From a virus: a stretch of 60,058 bases of DNA. Positions within the stretch are counted from its first letter, which is position 1. Every line of letters starts with the position of its first letter. The stretch is taken from positions 1 to 60,058 of the IMG/VR virus record IMGVR_UViG_3300027671_000001; one strand, written 5' to 3'. Both the position numbers and the translations under genes were made by a program. The notes beneath the pieces were generated by a model. The model saw only the letters and a list, made by a program, of their open reading frames with translations, ran no database searches and was not told the origin of the DNA. This document shows, piece by piece, positions 32,479-39,897 of this stretch.

Positions 32479-32755
32479 TGCCGCTCCGGTCCTTCTCCGG
32501 GGCTGGCACAACCTCGCGCCACCTTGGGCGCTCCCCGGTTGCATCCTCGATGATATCGGCGACTACCTCCTGCATGAAGGCGAAGAATATCTTGTGATGC
32601 ATGGGGTGCTCGGCTATCGCCAAGCGGATTGACCCCAGGAGCAGCGCCCCTTCCATCGTATCGGGAAGGGCGTAGTAGGCATTCAGATAATTGCCCTCCG
32701 TACGCATGGCAAGACGGCCAGTGGGGGGTAATGACCCGAGGGGGAACTTTTTCAT
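32471..32755 (-). CDS. Conserved-looking small phage protein (94 aa)
   Basis: 94 residues, opening MKKFPLGSLPPTGRLAMRTE, then GNYLNAYYALPDTMEGALLL and GSIRLAIAEHP. This block with PDTMEGA.LGSIR is one I associate with small phage proteins of unknown function. The C terminus APEKDRSGNA is charged. Overlaps both neighbours. Confidence 0.7.
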   Translation of the reverse strand: MKKFPLGSLPPTGRLAMRTEGNYLNAYYALPDTMEGALLLGSIRLAIAEHPMHHKIFFAFMQEVVADIIEDATGERPRWREVVPAPEKDRSGNA

Positions 32756-32961
32756 TGTATCTCCTCTATCGCTACCAGTTCGACCTCGACCCCCAGGGCC
32801 TCAAATAGCTGGATGGCTGCAGCCAGTTCAAAAATCCCTCGTATGGCGGTGTCGCCCAGCACGCCATCGCAGTTCTCGCAGGGAAGCTCTGGCCGCATAT
32901 TCTCTGCCATCACTCCGCAGTTCCCGCAGAAATGGACGATTACTTTCTTGATGTTTGTCAT
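32752..32961 (-). CDS. Small zinc-ribbon protein (69 aa)
   Basis: 69 residues from ATG 32961 (ATGA overlap). FCGNCGV and LPCENCDG give a C-x2-C...C-x2-C zinc ribbon; the second half is a helix then strand (LAAAIQLFEALGVEVELVAI). Unknown role. Confidence 0.68.
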   Translation of the reverse strand: MTNIKKVIVHFCGNCGVMAENMRPELPCENCDGVLGDTAIRGIFELAAAIQLFEALGVEVELVAIEEIQ

Positions 32962-33173
32962 GCCAGCCATCCTCGGTCGCTGAGGTCACGGCAGCGGTGG
33001 CAGAGCTTGTCCCGAGTCACGTAGCCCTCCGGCTCGACCAGCTCAGCTCCACACCCATGGCAGTAGAAATACATCGAGGACCCGGCCGGGAGGTCCTCAT
33101 TGCGCTTGTGCTTGATGGACTTGTTGGCCGCCCGACGCTGCTCCAGCGCCACTAATGCTTCTTCCTTGGTCAT
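32958..33173 (-). CDS. Small zinc-finger protein (71 aa)
   Basis: 71 residues, helical basic start (EALVALEQRRAANKSIKHKR), then YFYCHGCGAELVEP and KLCHRCRDL forming a four-Cys zinc site. One of several zinc-knuckle micro-proteins in this operon. ATGA overlap with the next gene. Confidence 0.68.
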   Translation of the reverse strand: MTKEEALVALEQRRAANKSIKHKRNEDLPAGSSMYFYCHGCGAELVEPEGYVTRDKLCHRCRDLSDRGWLA

Positions 33174-33187
33174 GGATATTTCTCCTG

Positions 33188-33433
33188 TTACTCATCATCT
33201 GCTAATGGAAAGTTAGCGATGCAGCGTTCGTAGAAGAGGCACGTATCAGGAGTTGGGCACTTGCCCACGCCCTTCCTCTCGCTAAGAAGCCAGACTAGCA
33301 ACTTGCCTAGATCAGGTATCACGTTGTCGTGGCCTGGATGGGCGACACGCCAGGCCTCTATCGCCTCGGTCATGCGGGTTTCCTGGAGAGCGAACAGCGC
33401 ACGAAGTTCTTCCAGTTCTTCATCAACGGTCAT
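33188..33433 (-). CDS. Small protein (81 aa)
   Basis: 81 residues; a long N-terminal helix (TVDEELEELRALFALQETRM) and a C-terminal part with three Cys (KCPTPDTCLFYERCI). Start overlaps the helicase stop by ATGA. Unknown. Confidence 0.68.
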   Translation of the reverse strand: MTVDEELEELRALFALQETRMTEAIEAWRVAHPGHDNVIPDLGKLLVWLLSERKGVGKCPTPDTCLFYERCIANFPLADDE

Positions 33434-34986
33434 TGGAAGTCCTCCAGATTAGCCAGGACCAGGACCTTTCTGGCCCGCGTCTCAATCACGTAGTTGAGGT
33501 TCCACTCCTGCTTCAGCGCCCGGTCGTCGCCCTTCTCTGCCGACTTCTGCGCCCATTTGGACGGCAATCGCCATGGGTCCAGGTGGAGCACCATATCGTC
33601 TTCCAGTCCTTTAGCACGATGCCCCGTTGATAGAACCACTTGGCCACTATCGCGCGCAAATAGGCGTCCCAAAGCCGTGCGTAGGTCGCCTGCTGTACGC
33701 GCTCCGCTGCCCTCAAGGACCGCTTGGAGGCACGCCGCCCGATCCTCGATACCGTCACATTTCTCCTCCTTGCCTTGGGCCATGGCGAGGGACTTGGACT
33801 CCTCCTCCCATGCCTTAATCATCACAGCGCAGGCGTCTCGCCCGAGGTCATCATGGGGAAGGACTTTCTTACTCAGCGCCACCAACCCCTTTCCAATATC
33901 CCGGCCCAGCATCTGCACCCCAACCTGTTGTCGGAGTAGCTTGAAGGCGATGCCGAGAAGTGGCCCGTTGTTCCGGCAGAGGATCATGAATCCTTCTGCC
34001 TTGTGCTCGGTCCGGGTTTGGGAGATTTTCTGCCAGGACCAGACCTCGTTCTCATGGCGCGGGAACCAATCGGCGAAGAAGCCATCGCTATTGGTATGCC
34101 ATGCCTTGAACCCAGGGGCATGCTCCTGCTGCCGGGCGACGATCACCTTGGGACAGCGGAAGGTAGTCTCGAGAGGAAGCTCTAGCCATTCCGAACGAAG
34201 AGCTTTAATCTTATCGATTGAGTCCGCGTCGGCACCTCGGAAGGCGTAGATGGCTTGCTTTTCATCTCCAACAACGATAAGGCGCGCACTCGCGCAGCGC
34301 CGCACTTGCATGTGGTTAAGGAGTCCCAGATCTTGCGCTTCATCGACCATGACAAGTGGAAAGCGTGGGAACACTCCTCCAAACATCGTGGACATGTAAA
34401 CTTGATCGTCATAGGAGATTGTTCCATCGAATGCCTTCTTGATGTTAAGGGTGATGACCTCCCGCGCCATGGCGGAGAAGTCAGGATCATAAGCCCCGAT
34501 CTCGCTCTCGCAGAGTTCCCTCCAGAAGGCATCAGTGTCAGCTACGAGGCCCCTCTGAGAGAACCCACGAGGGACGAGGCCCAGGTTCATCGCGGCGGAG
34601 GCAAGCTGCCGCACGACCCCCCAGTCATCTTCCTGCCCTTTCCAGTCCACTCTACGGAATACCTCTGTCACGATCTTCCCGAGCTTCTTCTCATCAACCG
34701 CACAGCGCTTTCCGATCGCGCGCATCCAAGCCGCATGGCCGACGCCATTGAAGCTCTTAACCGTGAAGTTCGGCGGCATACGCTTTTCCATCTCGTCCAC
34801 GATCTTGCGATTGAAGGCGAGGCAGAGTCCGATAGTGGTCTTGGGAAGGGCTTCCGCGATCATCTCGAGGGTGGTAGTCTTGGCGCATCCGGCACCAGCA
34901 CGGACGAGCAAGCTCCTGGTATCGTTCAGCGCCGCGTCGATGATAGCGATCTGCTCTGGGGTAGGTGCGTGCTTTGGTGCCGTCAT
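33430..34986 (-). CDS. Superfamily 1 (UvrD/Rep-like) helicase
   Basis: 518 residues. Motif I is LVRAGAGCAKTTTLEMIAEA, Ia follows with CLAFNRKIVDEM, motif II is PLVMVDEAQDL, motif III is VGDEKQAIYAFRGADADSI, motif IV region MILCRNNGP, motif V VLSTGHRAKGLEDDMVLHLD, motif VI NLNYVIETRARKVL. All helicase signatures are present, so an active DNA-unwinding ATPase is likely, for replication or recombination. Shorter than UvrD (about 720), as usual in phages. TACGG-poor spacing: both ends overlap neighbours by four bases. Confidence 0.9.
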   Translation of the reverse strand: MTAPKHAPTPEQIAIIDAALNDTRSLLVRAGAGCAKTTTLEMIAEALPKTTIGLCLAFNRKIVDEMEKRMPPNFTVKSFNGVGHAAWMRAIGKRCAVDEKKLGKIVTEVFRRVDWKGQEDDWGVVRQLASAAMNLGLVPRGFSQRGLVADTDAFWRELCESEIGAYDPDFSAMAREVITLNIKKAFDGTISYDDQVYMSTMFGGVFPRFPLVMVDEAQDLGLLNHMQVRRCASARLIVVGDEKQAIYAFRGADADSIDKIKALRSEWLELPLETTFRCPKVIVARQQEHAPGFKAWHTNSDGFFADWFPRHENEVWSWQKISQTRTEHKAEGFMILCRNNGPLLGIAFKLLRQQVGVQMLGRDIGKGLVALSKKVLPHDDLGRDACAVMIKAWEEESKSLAMAQGKEEKCDGIEDRAACLQAVLEGSGARTAGDLRTALGRLFARDSGQVVLSTGHRAKGLEDDMVLHLDPWRLPSKWAQKSAEKGDDRALKQEWNLNYVIETRARKVLVLANLEDFQ

Positions 34987-35225
34987 GCCTTCTTCCTTTC
35001 GGACACAATCTTAAACAGAGGCACCACGTTGAGCCCTCCTACGCCTTCCAGCCCCATCTGCTGCACCTCCTGCCTGGTAGCCCAGCGGAGCAGCTTCGGC
35101 GTGTAGACCTTGAATGGGCCGGAGGAGCCGAGCTGCACTCTAACAGTCCCGTCCCTCTGGGGGTGAGCCATTCCCACCCGGCGACTCGGAGTCACCACGG
35201 CGTCGCCCTTCTTGAACTTCCTCAT
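34983..35225 (-). CDS. Small beta-rich protein (80 aa)
   Basis: 80 residues, MRKFKKGDAVVTPSRRVGMA then DGTVRVQLGSSGPFKVYTPK, an SH3-like beta pattern. It overlaps the 3' end of the gene at 35140 by 86 bases and the helicase start by four. Unknown; may bind nucleic acid. Confidence 0.65.
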   Translation of the reverse strand: MRKFKKGDAVVTPSRRVGMAHPQRDGTVRVQLGSSGPFKVYTPKLLRWATRQEVQQMGLEGVGGLNVVPLFKIVSERKKA

Positions 35226-35766
35226 CTTTCTGCTCCATGAAAGGAATACCCTCGGCTATGCATCTTATCTGGAGCGCCAGCCGCTCCACCTGCTTTTTAA
35301 CATAAGGAAAATCTCGGTAGGTCTGCCACTCGAAGAGGTAGGGGATGCCGGGGGCAAGGTCATGGCTGTGGCTACAATCGAAGCCGAACCACCAGTTTCC
35401 CCACTTGTCGGGGGCCGCGTAGGACAGCCCATGATGGCAGTGTGTGATTAGCGATAATGGGGCCTGGGTTGAGGTCACCTCATGTGCCCCGGCAAACATA
35501 TTAAGTACTCCTACATCTTCCATTCCGGCAAGGCGCTCCATTGAGCCGGGAGGAATATCAACTAAATCATTATACTTGACGCGGTACAACTTATGCCTCT
35601 GCGGCACCGCGACGTAACCGAGCAGGCTCCCAAGTGCAGGGTGGCGAATAATCGCACAATGCAAACCTGAGAGCCTGTCCAGCCATTCGTAATGGTCTAC
35701 TTCCCCTTGCCATGGGCCGTCCGGAAACTGTCGCTTGTCACATGGCGGGGGGCCGTAGGGAAACAT
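35140..35766 (-). CDS. Phage protein with WWFGFDCSH block (208 aa)
   Basis: 208 residues. Core motifs DHYEWLDRLSGLHCAIIRHP, LGYVAVPQRHKLY, THCHHGLSYA and GNWWFGFDCSHSHDLAPG are a pattern I recognise from small early proteins of many phages. It has many His/Cys/Asp candidates for metal binding, but no known function. The C-terminal 30 residues are low-complexity and overlap the next gene. Confidence 0.72.
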   Translation of the reverse strand: MFPYGPPPCDKRQFPDGPWQGEVDHYEWLDRLSGLHCAIIRHPALGSLLGYVAVPQRHKLYRVKYNDLVDIPPGSMERLAGMEDVGVLNMFAGAHEVTSTQAPLSLITHCHHGLSYAAPDKWGNWWFGFDCSHSHDLAPGIPYLFEWQTYRDFPYVKKQVERLALQIRCIAEGIPFMEQKDEEVQEGRRRGDSESPGGNGSPPEGRDC

Positions 35767-36035
35767 CAGTCCTCCAGATCATCCAGGTTGAGTTCAGGCT
35801 CGTGTGCCTGCGGCTTCGCCGTGGGTTTGGCCTTACGTAGAGGAACCCCTGGCTTTCCCTGCGTCGCCTGGAATGCTAGGAGCACTGCCACCCCTGGGTC
35901 CTTATGCCGGGCAAACTCCCAGCAGGACTCCTTATCGGTGAAGTTGGCCTGGTAAGTGCCGTCTGGAAGTTCCGCCAGATTGTTGATCTGGAGTCCCTTG
36001 GCCTTAGCCTGCTTGATGGTATCCTCAATGCTCAT
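35766..36035 (-). CDS. Small protein with acidic LNLDDLED tail
   Basis: 89 residues: beta-rich body (LQINNLAELPDGTYQANFTD), a basic Pro/Lys linker (PLRKAKPTAKPQAH) and the terminal EPELNLDDLED. The tail is nearly the same as in 29889-30116 and 44947-45402 although the bodies are unrelated. Suggests docking to a common partner. Overlaps both neighbours. Confidence 0.72.
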   Translation of the reverse strand: MSIEDTIKQAKAKGLQINNLAELPDGTYQANFTDKESCWEFARHKDPGVAVLLAFQATQGKPGVPLRKAKPTAKPQAHEPELNLDDLED

Positions 36036-36280
36036 TCTAACTCCGAAAGGTCCGGGGCCTCGATTGTGTCGAGCGCGTCGATAATGCCGTCAAGGTTCGA
36101 GATGCGGTCGGATGCTTTCTGGCCAGCCTCCCCCTCTTGCCACTTCTCAGTTTTCTCCCCGTACTGCTCGTCCCAGCTTTCCTTGAGTTCTCGCAGGGCA
36201 AGAAGCAGGTCATCCTTCGCCTTATCGAAAGCCTCTACCATGCCGGTGAGTTCTTTCTTCTTATCAGCCTTTAAGATCAT
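36032..36280 (-). CDS. Small coiled-coil protein (82 aa)
   Basis: 82 residues, almost all helix (TGMVEAFDKAKDDLLLALRE; KESWDEQYGEKTEKWQEGEA), with the acidic end IEAPDLSELE, a weaker version of the LDDL tail. AGGAGG precedes ATG 36280. Unknown. Confidence 0.68.
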   Translation of the reverse strand: MILKADKKKELTGMVEAFDKAKDDLLLALRELKESWDEQYGEKTEKWQEGEAGQKASDRISNLDGIIDALDTIEAPDLSELE

Positions 36281-36296
36281 GCTGGTTCCTCCTTGG

Positions 36297-36371
36297 TTAT
36301 AGTAGGAATGTGCTTGCAGCTATGGTGGCGAGTAGGGCAATGCCCCACCAGTTTACTGTCCAGACACTCAA
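36297..36371 (-). CDS. Possible membrane micropeptide (24 aa)
   Basis: TTG at 36371 overlaps the preceding TGA and opens a 24-residue hydrophobic frame (VNWWGIALLATIAASTFLL). It fills the 87-base gap otherwise empty. No clear ribosome site; low confidence. Confidence 0.3.
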   Translation of the reverse strand: MSVWTVNWWGIALLATIAASTFLL

Positions 36372-37609
36372 GTCCAGGTCCTTCCGCCCACGAATGCCTT
36401 GAACCGATTGTGGGCTGCGTCGAGCAGGGCAAACTCCTGCGCCATGCTAGTGATATGCTGAATTGCCCCGATGTCTGGCGGGTTGCTCCGGGGTTTACGC
36501 AGGAAGTCATCGGTCGGGAAGCCGGTAGGAGTGCCCGCACCAATCACTGGACTGTTCGGAGCCGGTACCATGCTGATGAGGCTAACCTTGGGGTCCACTC
36601 CAAGAAAGAGGTCCTTCAGGATCGCGCCGGAGTTTTCCTGGGAGAAGCTGTGGTCTCCCGGCTTGTTAACGTCCCAGGTTAGGCATCGGGTGATGACTAC
36701 TCCCATGGTGATCCCGGAGGCGGTCTTGTCGCCTAGGCAGTCGTTGTGTGGGTTGACACTGCTGTCACATACCAGCAGGTTACTGCTGAGGTTGTTGTTA
36801 TTGCTGAATGCGTTGTTGAGTTCGCTCCGCCATGTCCCGTTGTTGGCCAAGTCGCGGTTGTTAAAGCCACAGGTGTTAAACCGCGCGGTGACGTTCTGAC
36901 TCCATGCAATCTGGATACCAGGACCACCGTTGCCTGTGCATAGGTTGTTCTCGACCAGGGTAGCTCCGGTATAGGGCACACCAGGGTTCTGGGTCCAGTT
37001 GAAATCGTCAAGGATGATTCCATTACCATCTGTGTGATTACCGGTGATTGTCGGGCCTTCCATGTTGTCATGGCAGTAATTGTAGCGCAGAACATTGTGC
37101 CAGCCTGCGGAGGAGTCCTCATTCTTTGGCTCCCAGATGGAGATGCCAGAGGTCTGCCATCCGTTAAGGGCGCAGCAGCGCGTGATCTCGTTACCCTCGA
37201 TGGTGTAGTAGTCACCTCCTACCATCTCGATGCCACCGCCGCCGCAGTCATGGATTAGGTTGTCACTCACCTCGATATGGTGTGCTGCAGCGGTGCCTTC
37301 GATGCCGTGCTCGGTGGTGGTCTGGGTCACATCCAGGCCGCGGACCCGCACATATGGGGCCTCGATTAGCACTGCGCTTGTGCTGCTGGACCCTATCACC
37401 TTCGCAGAGTGCTGGGTTAGCGCCATAAAGGTGATGGGGGCCTGCGGGAGACCGGGCTTGGCTAGGACCAAGTTCTCCGAGAACACCCCGTCGAGGACCA
37501 CCGTGTCCCCTGGAGCTGCCGTAGACGCGGCCTTGCTGAGCGTCTTCCATGGTGCGGCCTGGGTACCTGCCGCGTTGTCGCTCCCAGTCGGCTTTACAAA
37601 ATACTTCAT
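36368..37609 (-). CDS. Right-handed beta-helix (pectate-lyase-like) protein
   Basis: 413 residues, starting MKYFVKPTGSDNAAGTQAAP, WKTLSKAASTAAPGDTVVLD, the usual opening of PL9-like/PbH1 beta-helix proteins. Successive coils are visible (HHIEVSDNLIHDCGGGGIEM, YYTIEGNEITRC, NGIILDDFN, GATLVENNLCTGNGGPGIQI). It has no signal peptide and no head-binding domain, and it lies in the leftward early operon, far from the tail genes. It may be a cytoplasmic or lysis-released polysaccharide depolymerase or a carried cargo gene. Confidence 0.8.
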   Translation of the reverse strand: MKYFVKPTGSDNAAGTQAAPWKTLSKAASTAAPGDTVVLDGVFSENLVLAKPGLPQAPITFMALTQHSAKVIGSSSTSAVLIEAPYVRVRGLDVTQTTTEHGIEGTAAAHHIEVSDNLIHDCGGGGIEMVGGDYYTIEGNEITRCCALNGWQTSGISIWEPKNEDSSAGWHNVLRYNYCHDNMEGPTITGNHTDGNGIILDDFNWTQNPGVPYTGATLVENNLCTGNGGPGIQIAWSQNVTARFNTCGFNNRDLANNGTWRSELNNAFSNNNNLSSNLLVCDSSVNPHNDCLGDKTASGITMGVVITRCLTWDVNKPGDHSFSQENSGAILKDLFLGVDPKVSLISMVPAPNSPVIGAGTPTGFPTDDFLRKPRSNPPDIGAIQHITSMAQEFALLDAAHNRFKAFVGGRTWT

Positions 37610-37629
37610 GCTGTACTCCTGGTTATAAC

Positions 37630-37881
37630 CTAAGCAGGAACTGTCTCCTTAATCGGCTCGACATGCCAGTCGTGGCGCAGCCATAGTGCCACGTTCGGGG
37701 TAAGCTTGGCCCGAGAGCAGAGCCTAATACGACGGCGCTGTCCTTCCGCCAGGATCGCCTCCACGTCATTCTCGGTGCAAGGGAAGCACCGATCATGCCG
37801 CAGCATATGCAGCGGGAACTTTCCGGCTCCCGCCACGGTGAAGTATTTGTCTCCAGACAGTGTTGTGAAATGCTTTATCAT
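37630..37881 (-). CDS. Small protein (83 aa)
   Basis: 83 residues, MIKHFTTLSGDKYFTVAGAG, then HDRCFPCTENDVEAILAEGQ and ALWLRHDWHV. Mixed fold, two Cys. ATGA overlap with the membrane peptide upstream. Unknown. Confidence 0.65.
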   Translation of the reverse strand: MIKHFTTLSGDKYFTVAGAGKFPLHMLRHDRCFPCTENDVEAILAEGQRRRIRLCSRAKLTPNVALWLRHDWHVEPIKETVPA

Positions 37882-38051
37882 TTTTGCCTCCCAGTGTCCA
37901 GTTCCCCCGCCGCTTTAGCTCGGGCAAGGTCTCGGTAGAGTTGCCTATCGATTAGAAATCTGATCCGCCTCCGCTGTCGCCACATGACGATCGCCTGAGC
38001 AATCACCACGCCAGACAGGAGGAGGTCAAGGTAGGTAAATAGGTCACACAT
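37878..38051 (-). CDS. Membrane micropeptide (57 aa)
   Basis: 57 residues: hydrophobic MCDLFTYLDLLLSGVVIAQA then IVMW, followed by a very basic stretch (RQRRRIRFLIDRQLYRDLAR). ATG overlaps the preceding TGA (TGATG). Similar in layout to the 47-aa peptide at 32114. Function unknown. Confidence 0.62.
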   Translation of the reverse strand: MCDLFTYLDLLLSGVVIAQAIVMWRQRRRIRFLIDRQLYRDLARAKAAGELDTGRQK

Positions 38052-38269
38052 CAGAACGGTATCTCATCATCGAGGTCCTTCTCGAGGGGGCCTTCGGTCT
38101 TGTGCTCGGGCGGGGTGCCGCCATTATAGATGGCGAGGCCGTCTTCCCAGCGCTCAACCACGATGGCTTCTGGCCAGTCAAGCGTGACGTATAGCAGCAC
38201 ATCGCTGTCCGCGACTCCGTGCGCTTCCATCTGCCGCTTAAAATCAGCCCATGTCATAGAGTGCTCCAT
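38051..38269 (-). CDS. Small protein with SSB-like DDEIPF C-terminal tip
   Basis: 72 residues from ATG 38269 (GGAGGCG upstream). Short body (MTWADFKRQMEAHGVADSDV, then LLYVTLDWPEAIVVERWEDG) and a Pro/Gly linker leading to EKDLDDEIPF. Bacterial SSB proteins end in an acidic tip, DDDIPF in E. coli, that docks repair and replication proteins. The body is not an OB fold. This looks like an SSB-tip mimic that may recruit or compete for host partners. The tip is seen directly; its use is inferred. Confidence 0.72.
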   Translation of the reverse strand: MEHSMTWADFKRQMEAHGVADSDVLLYVTLDWPEAIVVERWEDGLAIYNGGTPPEHKTEGPLEKDLDDEIPF

Positions 38270-38381
38270 AGAATCGCCTCCCGGCCCAAGTATCCAGGTC
38301 TTGCCCACCTCGCAGGGGGGATGTCCGGTGGAATGGGGGAGGGCGGTACCCGGACGCTGTGCCGGACCCTCGGCGAACTGA

Positions 38382-38471
38382 TGCCCGAGACGGGACTCGA
38401 ACCCGCAGGAGGTTTTGGGCCTCCCCGGAGGGTAAAAGCCTCCGAACGTCTACCAATTCCGCTACTCGGGC
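38382..38471 (-). tRNA. Class II tRNA, anticodon loop reads UUU (Lys-type) on a Leu-like body
   Basis: 90 bases with a perfect 7-bp acceptor stem (GCCCGAG/CTCGGGC), A73, Leu-type D arm (GCGGAATTGGTAGACG), anticodon stem GGAGG/CCTCC (6 bp with an outer C-G), loop CTTTTAC, long variable arm GGAGG-CCCAAAA-CCTCC, and T arm GCGGG-TTCGAGT-CCCGT. No CCA encoded (TCA follows A73). T33 then TTT gives anticodon UUU. A long variable arm is normal for Leu, Ser and bacterial Tyr but not Lys, so the charged amino acid is unresolved. Confidence 0.85.
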
Positions 38472-38473
38472 GT

Positions 38474-38567
38474 TGGGGGCTAGGAGGGGAGTCGAACCCC
38501 CAAGAAGGCTTTGGGCCTTCCGCAGGATTTGCAGTCCCGCGCCGTCTGCCAATTCCGGGACCTAGCC
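38474..38567 (-). tRNA. Class II tRNA, anticodon loop reads GCA (Cys-type)
   Basis: Acceptor stem GGCTAGG/CCTAGCC is perfect; CCA may be encoded after discriminator C. D arm CCGGAATTGGCAGACGG, anticodon stem GCGGGA/TCCTGC (6 bp with a G-T) with loop CTGCAAA, so anticodon GCA (Cys). Variable arm GAAGGC-CCAAA-GCCTTC is long, and T arm GGGG-TTCGACT-CCCC. tRNA-Cys is normally class I, so this is another long-armed tRNA with an unexpected anticodon. Two bases separate it from its neighbour. Confidence 0.83.
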
Positions 38568-38575
38568 GCAGCATG

Positions 38576-38815
38576 TTAGAGCTTCGCTCCCTGCGAGATG
38601 GCGATAAGCCGCTCGTAAACCCGTCGCCACTGCGTATCGCCCTCGGAGGTGGCGTTCCAGTCAAAGGCCTGCCGCAGCGCCTCAGCCGCGTTGTATGCCT
38701 CGCGGCAGTTTATAGGTCTGGCTCCTTTGAAGGCCTTGTCGAATCGGTCGGCAAGGGTTCCTCCTGCCATTCGTCTGCGGATTGCCTCGTACTGATCAGC
38801 GATTGGCGTAGGCAT
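38576..38815 (-). CDS. Small protein (79 aa)
   Basis: 79 residues with AAGGAG before ATG 38815, helical (IADQYEAIRRRMAGGTLADR; REAYNAAEALRQAFDWNATS). Directly upstream of the tRNA genes. Overlaps the 3' part of the preceding gene by 106 bases. Unknown. Confidence 0.65.
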   Translation of the reverse strand: MPTPIADQYEAIRRRMAGGTLADRFDKAFKGARPINCREAYNAAEALRQAFDWNATSEGDTQWRRVYERLIAISQGAKL

Positions 38816-38940
38816 TGCCTTCTCCTTAGCTCTGCTATGATCTCATTTACCCTATCCTGCGCGGCGTGCCGCTGATGTTCTGAACTTGCGTTAAGCCAAA
38901 GGTCCCGATACAGGTTGAGCCTAGCTTCAAGCTTGGTCAT
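38710..38940 (-). CDS. Small protein (76 aa)
   Basis: 76 residues. The first 40 (MTKLEARLNLYRDLWLNASS; HAAQDRVNEIIAELRRRQ) form a convincing charged helix pair; the rest, which overlaps the next gene in another frame, is less protein-like and may be a non-conserved tail. ATGA overlap upstream. Confidence 0.55.
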   Translation of the reverse strand: MTKLEARLNLYRDLWLNASSEHQRHAAQDRVNEIIAELRRRQCLRQSLISTRQSADEWQEEPLPTDSTRPSKEPDL

Positions 38941-39131
38941 GGTGTCTCCCCCAGGATGGTATTCCGCAGTTGCTCGACAATCCCCTCGTAGATAAACGCA
39001 GCATAGCGCAGTTCTTCCGCGCGTTTCTTGATGATCCGGTTACTTGTGGACTCTTTCCGGGCGCGAGCGGCGCGCTCCGCGTAGTAATCCGCCAGCGCAT
39101 TCAAGTCCTTGAACTTGTAGACGGGGTTCAT
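38937..39131 (-). CDS. Small helical protein (64 aa)
   Basis: 64 residues from ATG 39131 (ATGA overlap): MNPVYKFKDLNALADYYAER, basic helices, then AAFIYEGIVEQLRNTILGET. Not recognised. Confidence 0.66.
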   Translation of the reverse strand: MNPVYKFKDLNALADYYAERAARARKESTSNRIIKKRAEELRYAAFIYEGIVEQLRNTILGETP

Positions 39132-39712
39132 GGTGCCCCCTGCCCGGTAGGCCGGGTGTCCACATGCTCGCGCCATCGCTTCAGCGCCGGATTGTTGGCG
39201 ACATTCTTCTTGCGAAGCTCATCCCGCGCCAGCAGCCCAGCCTTCTCGACGAATATCCGTCCGGGGAGACCCTTGGTCGGGGTATGCTTGCCATCGCAGA
39301 CAATCACCGCAGGGATTTGTTTCTCACGGACCCACAGGCTTATCGCGGTCTGGGTAGCGTTGTCCGTGCCGATCAGATCGCGGCCCTGCTTGGTGGTGAT
39401 GTAGCCCTCTGGGCGTTCCCCGACCGACTTCAGGATATGGTTGAGCGGGACGAAGTCTTTCCGCTGGTCCTTACGGTGCTTCGCGGCGATGGGCTCCGGG
39501 GCCGCTGGCTCTGGCAGAGGCGGTGGCGGCGCAGGTGCAACCTGCTCCTCTGGCACTGCCCATCCGTTGACCTTGCCCTCCTTGGCGAGCACCCGTCCTG
39601 CGCGAACGAAGGCCCTAACCAGCATATCCTCTAGCGCGCGACTCTGCGTGATGGACTCGGCAATCCTGGCGAGATCATCAGCATCGAGAAGCTCGATCCG
39701 CATTAGGCTCAT
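39128..39712 (-). CDS. Protein with proline linker and C-terminal DNA-binding-like domain (194 aa)
   Basis: 194 residues from ATG 39712 (AAGGAGAG upstream). An N-terminal helical part (LLDADDLARIAESITQSRAL), a Pro-rich linker (APAPPPPLPEPAAPEP), and a C-terminal half with PLNHILKSVGERPEGYITTK and VREKQIPAVIV that resembles a winged-helix or excisionase-like fold. May bind DNA; family not identified. Confidence 0.65.
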   Translation of the reverse strand: MSLMRIELLDADDLARIAESITQSRALEDMLVRAFVRAGRVLAKEGKVNGWAVPEEQVAPAPPPPLPEPAAPEPIAAKHRKDQRKDFVPLNHILKSVGERPEGYITTKQGRDLIGTDNATQTAISLWVREKQIPAVIVCDGKHTPTKGLPGRIFVEKAGLLARDELRKKNVANNPALKRWREHVDTRPTGQGAP

Positions 39713-39897
39713 CTTGCTCTCCTTGGGTGCCACTCAACTTCGATGAATTGGTAATAGACCCGGCTCACGACCGGCACTGGCGAAGGCGGCTGGGCGTTCG
39801 CCTTATTACAGAAATCAAATGCGTCGTCCCTGTGCGCGTAGGCAGCCATTGGTCTGGCATCCTCCATCACCACGAAGACCGTCCGCTTAGCGGCCAT
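39709..39897 (-). CDS. Small protein (62 aa)
   Basis: 62 residues from ATG 39897: MAAKRTVFVVMEDARPMAAY, then HRDDAFDFCNKANAQ and RVYYQFIEVEWH. Alpha/beta pattern of small phage proteins that follow with YxFxEVEWH; role unknown. ATGA junction downstream. Confidence 0.66.
   Translation of the reverse strand: MAAKRTVFVVMEDARPMAAYAHRDDAFDFCNKANAQPPSPVPVVSRVYYQFIEVEWHPRRAR

Noticed and set aside
36277-36543. Minus-strand frame over the end of the beta-helix gene
   Set aside because: Out-of-frame shadow of the beta-helix gene; only a short hydrophobic frame at 36297-36371 was kept at low confidence.
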